Below are positions 1 through 5,948 of a stretch of 13,935 bases of DNA, piece after piece. The stretch covers positions 1 through 13,935 of the forward strand of contig CAZOLJ010000104.1 in the NCBI GenBank assembly GCA_964580575.1, written 5' to 3'. The DNA is from CAVPDE01 sp964580575. GTDB lineage: Bacteria; Desulfobacterota; DSM-4660; Desulfatiglandales; HGW-15. The position numbers and the translations under genes are program-made. The notes under the pieces are model-generated. The model did no database searches. It was given only the letters and a program-made list of their open reading frames with translations, and was not told the DNA's origin. Position 1 is the stretch's first letter. Each line of letters begins with the position of its first letter.

Positions 1-2
1 CT

Positions 3-1424
3 AAGCAATATGTGGAGGAGCATGGAGGCAACGCCACCAATCTCAGGCTCTATGGCCAGGACAACAACGGCGGGGTCTGGTCCATGTGCAAAATGAATAT
101 GCTTCTCCATGGAATTCACGATCCCGAAATCCACAATGATGATACGCTGTGGAACCCTCTTCATCTCGAGGGCGGAGAGTTGATGCGGTTTGATCGCGTG
201 ATCACCAATCCTCCCTTCAGCCAGAATTATTCCCGAGACGGCATGAAGTTCCCTGAGAGGTTCCGCTACGGCTTCTGCCCTGAAACCGGCAAAAAGGCCG
301 ATCTTATGTTTTTACAGCACATGCTGTCGGTCTTGAGGACCAGCGGTATGGTGGCTACAGTCATGCCACACGGCGTCCTTTTTCGCGGAAGCGTTGAAAG
401 GGAAATCCGACGAGGGATTGTCGAAGATGATCTGCTGGAGGCTGTAATCGGCCTGCCTCCCAACCTGTTCTATGGCACAGGCATCCCGGCGTGCATCTTG
501 GTCTGCCGGGCAAAGGGGGCAAAGCCTGATGAACGACGGAACAGGGTGCTCTTTATCAACGCGGATGCGGAATTCCATGCAGGCCGTGCCCAGAACTACC
601 TGAGACCGGAACATATCGAAAAAATCGTTTCCACCTATGAGGCATTCAAAAAAATTCCCGGCTATGCTTCGGTTGTGTCCAGAGATGAACTGAAAGAAAA
701 CGAGTGGAACCTGAACATCCGCAGGTATGCCGACAATGCGGCGCCACCGGAACCTCATGATGTGCGAGCCCATATCGTGGGCGGCGTCCCCAAGGCTGAA
801 GTCGAGGCCAAGAAGGATCTGCTTTCGGCCCATGGGCTAAAGGTGGAAACCGTTTTTGTGGAACGTGATGTCGCCTATTATGACTTCGACCCAACCGTGA
901 AAGATAGAGGAGAAATCAAGCGGAGGATCGAAAACGGGAAGGGAGTGCAGGCAAAAGAGAAAAAGATCAAGCAAGGCAAACGGACCAAAGTCAGCGAGGG
1001 TGACTTGCTTATTTCTATTACTGCCGACCTTGGGATAATCGGAGTCATACCAACTGGATTCGGGGAGGCTTATATCAATCAGCACATCGCCTTGGTTAGA
1101 CTTGACCGAAACGTGGCAAATCCTCGGTGGATTGGGAATTACCTGGCCTTTGGGCCTCCTCAGGAGGAATTCCGCCGACTTAATGACCAGGGAGCTAAAG
1201 CAGGCATGAATCTGCCCACGGTGGGAACGATCATGGTCGCAAAGCCTGGCATCGAGGAGCAAGGACGAATTGCTTCTGTTATTGATGCTCACGAAGCCAA
1301 AATTCACAAAGAACAACAATATCTCAACAAGCTCAAGCTCCAGAAGAAGGGCCTCATGCATGATCTCCTGACCGGGAAGGTCAGGGTTAGCGTGGATACT
1401 ACAGCGGAGAATTTGCCTACATGA
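3..1424 (+). CDS. hsdM: HsdM-HsdS chimera of a type I restriction-modification system (5' end outside window)
   Basis: The reading frame is open from the window edge, so the true start lies upstream; the GTG at 12 is internal. Residues are counted from that GTG. Residues 1-310 match HsdM adenine-N6 methyltransferases: NPPF (motif IV, 66-69), the KKADLMF stretch near 94-100 and PHGVLFRG at 119-126. The SAM-binding motif I would lie upstream. Near residues 315-325 (about bases 957-990) the sequence changes to the end of an HsdS specificity subunit: KVSEGDLLISIT at 326-337, YINQH at 354-358, and a C-terminal coiled coil ending LMHDLLTGKVRV. As I recall the family, HsdM continues some 150-200 residues past this junction, and HsdS normally has two target-recognition domains. 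The chimera therefore lacks the HsdM tail and most of HsdS. I infer an in-frame deletion fusion whose methylation specificity is probably lost. Its TGA overlaps the fic ATG (ATGA). Confidence 0.85.
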   Translation, partial: KQYVEEHGGNATNLRLYGQDNNGGVWSMCKMNMLLHGIHDPEIHNDDTLWNPLHLEGGELMRFDRVITNPPFSQNYSRDGMKFPERFRYGFCPETGKKADLMFLQHMLSVLRTSGMVATVMPHGVLFRGSVEREIRRGIVEDDLLEAVIGLPPNLFYGTGIPACILVCRAKGAKPDERRNRVLFINADAEFHAGRAQNYLRPEHIEKIVSTYEAFKKIPGYASVVSRDELKENEWNLNIRRYADNAAPPEPHDVRAHIVGGVPKAEVEAKKDLLSAHGLKVETVFVERDVAYYDFDPTVKDRGEIKRRIENGKGVQAKEKKIKQGKRTKVSEGDLLISITADLGIIGVIPTGFGEAYINQHIALVRLDRNVANPRWIGNYLAFGPPQEEFRRLNDQGAKAGMNLPTVGTIMVAKPGIEEQGRIASVIDAHEAKIHKEQQYLNKLKLQKKGLMHDLLTGKVRVSVDTTAENLPT

Positions 1425-2563
1425 ACTTCAAAGACTTCAAGGCCGGTCAATGGGTGCAGCAGTATGAGTACAAGAGTTTTTCGCCTGCACCCGTAAACCA
1501 CGAATGGACATGGGAAGACCCTCGCATAAACACTCTGCTTGAGGAGGCGACTCGGGCGATCGGGGAACTGAATGCCTTCTCCCTGATTGTGCCGGACGTG
1601 GATCTCTTCATTCGCATGCACGTCGTCAAGGAGGCCAACACCTCCAGCCGAATCGAAGGCACACAGACGGAAATCGAAGAGGCCTTGGGGCCAAAAGAAT
1701 TGGTAGCACCCGAACGCCGGGATGACTGGCAGGAGGTCCAGAACTATATCAAGGCTATGAGCCAAGCCATAGAGGATCTGGAGAAGTTGCCGCTCTCAAA
1801 CCGCCTTCTGAGAGATACACACAGAATTCTTCTTGAGGGTGTAAGGGGTGAAGGCAAGCTTCCGGGCGAATTCCGGCGGAGTCAGAACTGGATCGGCGGT
1901 AGCGGGCCGTCGGATGCCGTGTTCGTTCCTCCTCAGCATACCGAGGTGCCCGAGTTGATGAGCGACCTTGAGAAATTCCTCCACAACAATCAGATCCAGG
2001 TTCCCCACCTGATACGGATCGCCATCGCCCATTACCAGTTTGAGACCATTCATCCTTTTCTCGACGGAAACGGGCGTATAGGCCGTCTCTTGATCACCCT
2101 CTACCTGGTCGGCAAAGGGCTGCTCAAGAAACCGACGCTCTATTTGTCGGCCCATATAGAAAAGCACAAAGGCGCTTATTATGACGCCTTAAGCCGCGTG
2201 CGGGAGGCAAACGACCTTGGGCAGTGGGTGCGTTTTCTGCTGACCGCGGTGAGGGACACGGGGCGAAAAGGAAGCCAAGCTTTTCAGGGGATCCTGGACC
2301 TTCGAAAAGAGGTCGAAAGCAAGACATTGTCCTTAGGGAAAAAGGCGGAGAATGCCCGCCTGCTCCTCAATCATCTTTACCGGAGTCCGTTTGTAACTCC
2401 TTTGGAAGTGGCGGAAGTGCTTGGCGTAACGCACCAGACCGCCAGCTCTCTTATCCGCGATTTCGAAAAGCTTAACATCCTGAAAAAATGGCAGAAAATG
2501 GGGCGCAGCCACCTGTATGTGTTTGGACGGTACCTGGCTCTTTTCTTGGATAGGGAAATGTAA
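1421..2563 (+). CDS. Fic-domain protein (predicted AMPylator) with C-terminal winged helix
   Basis: This 380-residue protein carries the complete Fic motif HPFLDGNGRIGR at 211-222, including the catalytic His and the ATP-phosphate-binding Asn and Arg residues. The family typically transfers AMP from ATP to a hydroxyl on a target protein. An inhibitory-helix motif of the (S/T)xxxE(G/N) type, SSRIEG at 75-80, lies before the Fic core, so this is a self-inhibited class II arrangement. The C-terminus (about 325-365, with the recognition-helix-like THQTASSLIRDF) reads as a winged helix-turn-helix, so DNA binding is likely. The gene overlaps the preceding hsdM-hsdS ORF by 4 bases and is probably translationally coupled to it. 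Fic genes are often found inside type I restriction loci. The target is unknown. Unlike its two hsd neighbours it shows no damage. Its stop codon falls inside the first repeat of the array at 2558-2647. Confidence 0.9.
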   Translation: MNFKDFKAGQWVQQYEYKSFSPAPVNHEWTWEDPRINTLLEEATRAIGELNAFSLIVPDVDLFIRMHVVKEANTSSRIEGTQTEIEEALGPKELVAPERRDDWQEVQNYIKAMSQAIEDLEKLPLSNRLLRDTHRILLEGVRGEGKLPGEFRRSQNWIGGSGPSDAVFVPPQHTEVPELMSDLEKFLHNNQIQVPHLIRIAIAHYQFETIHPFLDGNGRIGRLLITLYLVGKGLLKKPTLYLSAHIEKHKGAYYDALSRVREANDLGQWVRFLLTAVRDTGRKGSQAFQGILDLRKEVESKTLSLGKKAENARLLLNHLYRSPFVTPLEVAEVLGVTHQTASSLIRDFEKLNILKKWQKMGRSHLYVFGRYLALFLDREM

Positions 2564-2647
2564 AGATAAGCGCCTCAATTTTACATTACGTGGGCTTCAT
2601 GTAAAGTTAATGGGCTTTTCTTTACATGAAGGCTGGTAAATGTAAAG
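2558..2647. promoter_or_regulatory. Phased array of five ATGTAAAG sites between fic and hsdR
   Basis: Five copies of ATGTAAAG occur at 2558-2565 (+), 2579-2586 (-, one mismatch), 2599-2606 (+), 2620-2627 (-) and 2640-2647 (+). Start-to-start steps are 21, 20, 21 and 20 bases, about two helical turns, and the orientation alternates. Copies 3 and 4 extend into a perfect 12-base inverted repeat (2595-2606 and 2620-2631). The spacing puts all sites on one face of the helix, as expected for cooperative repressor binding. The array fills most of the gap before hsdR and overlaps the fic stop codon. I infer an operator, possibly for the Fic winged helix; no clear -35/-10 pair was identified here. Confidence 0.7.
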
Positions 2648-2681
2648 AAAGTGGTGCCAATTTCAGGTTTGAAGGGCGAAT

Positions 2682-4799
2682 ATGGCGTCGCCACCCGACG
2701 AAAAGACCTACGTCGAAATCCCGTTCATCGAACAGCTCATAGGGCTGGGGTGGGAGCACATTGAGGGAGATACTGATGTGCCCTATCTCACAGAACGGGA
2801 ATCTTTCCGGGAAGTTTTGCTCACGGACCGGCTCCGCAAGGCCCTGGTGGAAATCAATCGAGATGATGAAGGAAGGCAATGGCTTGATGACGATCGGGTC
2901 AGCCAAATCGTGAGCGCTGTCGAGAGAATCAATGCGTCCAAATTAATGGAGGCCAACAGGGCTGCCTTTGATCTTCTTGTGGGCGGAATCCCGGTAAGCG
3001 CCGGAGCCGGCGGCGAGGGCGAAAGGGAGAAGACATCCAAGATTATCGATTTTGACCGTCCTGAAAGGAATGACGTTCTGGCCGTCAATCAGTTCCGGGT
3101 TGATGTGCCGGGAGGAAAGACCTTCATTTCCCCAGATATCGTGCTCTTCGTGAATGGAATCCCCTTGGTGGTGGTGGAATGCAAGAGCCCGAAGATCACC
3201 AACCCCATGAATGAGGGAATCAATCAACTGCTGCGGTACTCAAACCAGCGCCCTGAGGTCGAGGAAGAAGAAGGGTGCGAGAGACTCTTCTATTACAACC
3301 AGTTCCTCGTAAGCACCTTTCGTCAAGAGGCAAGGGTGGCAACGGTGGGCGCAGATTATGAGCATTTCATGGAGTGGAAGGACACGAGCCCGATTCCCAT
3401 GCGCCAGGTTGGCAAAGATCTCGGGAAGACAAGACTGAACAGCCAGGAAATACTCATCGCGGGGATGCTTCGCAAGGAGCACCTGCTGGATATTGTCCGA
3501 AACTTTATCTTGTTCGATCAGATTGAGGGCCGGCAGATCAAGATCATTTGCCGTTATCAGCAGTTCCGTGCGGTGCACAGGGCTATTGAGCGATTGAGGA
3601 CCGGAAAGACGAGAAGAGAAACTGGTGACATTGATCAGCGCGGCGGGATCATATGGCATACGCAGGGATCGGGAAAGAGTCTCACCATGGTTTTTCTGGT
3701 TCGCAAGATGCGAACCCTGGAGGATTTGAAGAGCTTCAAGGTCGTGGTGGTGACGGACAGAATATCCCTCGAAGGGTAACTGAAGGGCAGCGCGGCACTG
3801 ACAGGAGAGACCGTCTATCACGCGGCTAACAAGGCTAAGCTGGAGAAGTACCTGAGAGACAGCGCCTCAAACATCGTTTTCACCATGGTTCAGAAATACC
3901 AGGAGAGAACGGCCGATGCGGAGGAGGAGTATGAGATACCCAAGCCAAAGTTGCTGAAAGCTGCGGCTCCTTCGGATTTGCCGGCGGGGCCGAAACGGCC
4001 CATCCTGTTTCCGGTCTGGAACGTGTCTGAAAAGGTACTTGTTCTGGTGGATGAAGCCCACCGTTCCCATTCCAGCATGCTGCATGCCAACTTGATGAGA
4101 GCGCTTCCCAATTGCGCCAAAATCGGATTCACCGGCACGCCGATTATTGCCGGTACCGTCAGGAAAAAGACCCACGAGATTTTCGGCGACTACATTGATC
4201 AATACACCATCGAGCAATCTCAAAAGGACGGCTCAACAGTCAAGATTCTGTAGGAAGGAAGACGGGCTAAGGCGAGGGTGGAGGATGGAAGAACGCTGGA
4301 TCAGTTCTTTGATGACATGTTCCGGTCGCGCACGGAACAGGAGAGGGAAGCGATCCGGCGGAAATACGGGAGCGTGGTCAATATTCTTGAAGCCAAGGAC
4401 CTGATTCAAGCCAAAGCAGAAGATATGCTGCTGCATTACGCCGCAAATATCATGGCCAATGGTTTCAAGGCCCAGGTGGTGGCGGTGAGCCGCAGGGCTG
4501 CGATCCGGTATTATGAGGCCTTTGCCAAAGCCAAAGTCAAGCTATTGAAAAGACTCCAACTGCTGGATCCAAGAATCTTCACCCTGTCCGAGGATGAACA
4601 AAAGGAACTGAATGAAGAGACGCGCTTTCTGATGGTGGCCAAGAAGAATGAGCCTGTCCTGAGAGAGCTCGAGTTCGCGGCTATCATCTCAGGGGATCAT
4701 AATGACCCGCCTTCCTACAAGGAGCACACAGATCCCAACACCCACGAGATCCTCATTGGAAAGAACGGCAGGTTTAGAAGGCCCCTATCCCCGTGGTAA
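2682..4799 (+). pseudogene. hsdR: Broken hsdR, type I restriction enzyme R subunit
   Basis: One reading frame from ATG 2682 (GAAGGG 5 bases upstream) encodes HsdR interrupted by two stops. TAA at 3777-3779 is codon 366 and TAG at 4251-4253 is codon 524. The N-terminal part has the nuclease signature (D152 in PDIVLF, then ECK at 166-168) and the Walker A GSGKS at 329-333. After the first stop the same frame continues with DEAH at 457-460 and TGTP at 484-487. After the second it continues with EGRRAK and a helical region. Homology fades near codon 697 in RFRRPLS, and the frame ends at 4797-4799. Helicase motifs V and VI and the C-terminal domain, roughly 300-350 residues, are absent. The first stop sits where the family has Gln (DLEEQLKG-like context, CAA to TAA) and the second where it has Tyr (YEGR). 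Both look like single-base nonsense changes in a formerly intact gene. Restriction activity should be lost. Confidence 0.88.
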
Positions 4800-5029
4800 G
4801 GGTGATCATAGAGGGCATTGGAAAGGCGATGACTGAGGCAGGACTCGACAGGAAAGAGGTCAAGGGCGCGGAGAAAACATTTCGGGGATTTAACCTTGAT
4901 CTCTATCTCAAAGGATGGCTCAAGAACGCTAAAGAAGAATTAGAAAATGAGTTTGACACGGGGGAAGAAACAGCGGCGGGAACTTACTATTTCGACTACA
5001 TTTACAAGCATGGTGAACACCCACGATAG
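4793..5029 (+). CDS. Unrecognised small protein after the hsdR remnant
   Basis: This open frame of 78 codons starts at GTG 4793 and overlaps the end of the hsdR frame by 7 bases in another frame; the upstream stop in its own frame is at 4775-4777. The sequence reads like real protein, with a charged first half, then LDLYLKGWLKNAKEELENE, then a segment around TGEETAAGTYYFDYI and a basic end. It does not resemble the missing C-terminus of HsdR that I would expect. An AGAAGG lies 11 bases before the GTG; ATG 4829 is an alternative start. It could be an independent small gene or the tail of another gene joined here by the rearrangement that truncated hsdR. I do not recognise the family. Confidence 0.4.
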   Translation: MVRVIIEGIGKAMTEAGLDRKEVKGAEKTFRGFNLDLYLKGWLKNAKEELENEFDTGEETAAGTYYFDYIYKHGEHPR

Positions 5030-5119
5030 CCGCCTCTTAGGAACGTCGCTCAAGTATTTCAGGGTGCTGGCGTCTTGAGTCCACAGGCTTGAGCCTGAAG
5101 CCAGTAGCTCATGCACCGG

Positions 5120-5149
5120 TTGACAAGACATCAACAGTGGGTATATTAT
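5120..5149 (+). promoter_or_regulatory. Sigma-70-type promoter of the toxin-antitoxin operon
   Basis: A perfect TTGACA at 5120-5125 is followed by TATTAT at 5144-5149 with an 18-base spacer; TATATT at 5142-5147 with 16 bases is the alternative. Initiation about 7 bases downstream would fall at 5156-5157, on the toxin ATG itself. No Shine-Dalgarno sequence is seen before that ATG, which suggests a leaderless or nearly leaderless message. Confidence 0.65.
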
Positions 5150-5156
5150 ACCAACT
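5136..5156. promoter_or_regulatory. Inverted-repeat operator over the toxin-antitoxin -10 box
   Basis: A 21-base inverted repeat with one mismatch is centred on 5146. The core arms GGTATA (5140-5145) and TATACC (5147-5152) are perfect, and the match extends outward to AGT and ACT. It covers the -10 box and ends one base before the toxin start. This is the expected position for autorepression by the antitoxin or the toxin-antitoxin complex; the ligand is inferred. Confidence 0.6.
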
Positions 5157-5450
5157 ATGAAGGCCAAGCTTGTCTTTCACGCGAAGACTGTAAAGGGAGA
5201 TGACATCGTTGAGGTCAAGATATGGCAAATGGCGAAGTCGGTCGATAGACCTCACGGAATCAAGTTTTCACTGGTCTATGTGAAAGGCGGAAAAAGACTG
5301 GTCGGCTATGACAACGCAGAACAGAAAGGATACCACCGACATTTTCTCGAAAAAGAGGAACCGTATTCATTTGTAAGCATCTGGGAATTGATCGATGATT
5401 TCAAGAACGATGTGGAAGCACTGAGAGGGGGTAAGTGGGATGAAAGTTAA
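5157..5450 (+). CDS. tumE: TumE-family (DUF6516-like) toxin
   Basis: The protein has 97 residues. The core pattern, an N-terminal beta-rich segment with VEVKIWQM, then GIKFSLVYV, LVGYDN, KGYHRHF and EEPYSFVSIWELIDDF, matches the family annotated as TumE (formerly DUF6516), small toxins encoded beside a DNA-binding antitoxin. GYDNAEQKGYHRHF near 57-71 is the most conserved-looking part and contains candidate catalytic His residues. It is the first gene of the operon, directly behind a promoter with an operator, and it overlaps the antitoxin by 11 bases. The toxin-first order is less common among type II systems generally. The family assignment is from memory of its motifs; the cellular target cannot be read from the sequence. 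Confidence 0.75.
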   Translation: MKAKLVFHAKTVKGDDIVEVKIWQMAKSVDRPHGIKFSLVYVKGGKRLVGYDNAEQKGYHRHFLEKEEPYSFVSIWELIDDFKNDVEALRGGKWDES

Positions 5451-5805
5451 GAAAATTTTTGTCGGGGTTAAACCTCTTGATGACACCTTGAAAGAAGCGG
5501 GTGAGGTGTTCGAGAATCTGTCCAAGGGGATAGCCGTGAAGCAGAAGCGAGCCGTCTATTTCACCAACCTTAAGGAGATGAGAAGGGTACTAACCGAGAA
5601 GCGACTTGAGATTCTCAAGACGATCAGAGACCGGAAGCCTTCTTCTGTTTATGAGCTGGCCAAGATACTGGACAGAGATCTGAAGAATGTGCTTCAGGAC
5701 CTTTCCTATCTTCGGGAATTAGGCATTGTGGCTATCACCGAAACAGGTTTCAAGAAGGTTCCGCACTTTGATTATGATCGAATTTCAATAGAAGTGGCTG
5801 TCTGA
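5440..5805 (+). CDS. tumA: TumA-like winged-helix antitoxin (HVO_A0114-type DNA-binding protein)
   Basis: The protein has 121 residues. Its middle part, VLTEKRLEILKTIRDRKPSS then VYELAKILDRDLKNVLQDLSYL, is a winged helix-turn-helix of the MarR/HVO_A0114 type: 'KR..IL..I' helix, SVYELA turn and a recognition helix at about 79-91. The final LGIVAITETGFKKVPHFDYD forms the wing and a tail. The N-terminal 40 residues probably bind the toxin. The ATG lies inside the end of the toxin gene, with AGAGGGGG upstream as ribosome binding site. The likely role is to neutralise the TumE-like toxin and to repress the operon at the inverted repeat 5136-5156. Confidence 0.78.
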   Translation: MKVKKIFVGVKPLDDTLKEAGEVFENLSKGIAVKQKRAVYFTNLKEMRRVLTEKRLEILKTIRDRKPSSVYELAKILDRDLKNVLQDLSYLRELGIVAITETGFKKVPHFDYDRISIEVAV

Positions 5806-5852
5806 TCAAGGCGAAGAGAGGCAGGGCTATCGAAGTTGAAGGAGGGAACGAC

Positions 5853-5948
5853 ATGGGTGAGAAGAAGGAAAAGGGAGAGAAGAAAGAGAGGGGAGTGAAG
5901 GAAGAGATCTCTGTGAGCGACACGGCTGCATTCGAAGGCACGACTTGA
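5853..5948 (+). CDS. Possible 31-residue charged peptide
   Basis: An ATG with a strong GGAGGG ribosome site 6 bases upstream opens 31 codons encoding a Lys/Glu-rich peptide (MGEKKEKGEKKERG and onward). Its TGA at 5946-5948 overlaps the TTG at 5945 of the helicase ORF, a layout typical of translational coupling. The coding strand contains a 37-base uninterrupted purine run at 5859-5895, which also explains the odd composition. It may be a leader peptide that loads ribosomes for the helicase, a remnant, or chance. Confidence 0.35.
   Translation: MGEKKEKGEKKERGVKEEISVSDTAAFEGTT

Noticed and set aside
312..833. Minus-strand frames across the hsdM region
   Set aside because: The + strand carries NPPF and other methyltransferase motifs through the same bases; the minus frames show no family features.
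2558..2647. CRISPR-like reading of the short repeats
   Set aside because: The repeat unit is only 8 bases, alternates in strand and has 12-13 base gaps; there are no cas genes. A protein-binding array fits better.
3777..4253. Stop-codon readthrough or recoding (for example pyrrolysine at TAG) in hsdR
   Set aside because: The two stops differ (TAA and TAG), other genes here end normally at TAA, TGA and TAG, and the C-terminus is missing anyway, so decay is simpler.
4147..4404. 85-codon + frame bridging the second hsdR stop
   Set aside because: It is in a different frame from the hsdR homology and its product is a shadow of the conserved HsdR frame on both sides.
5082..5095. Small hairpin CAGGC/GCCTG as terminator of the restriction locus
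   Set aside because: The stem is only 5 bases and no T-run follows.
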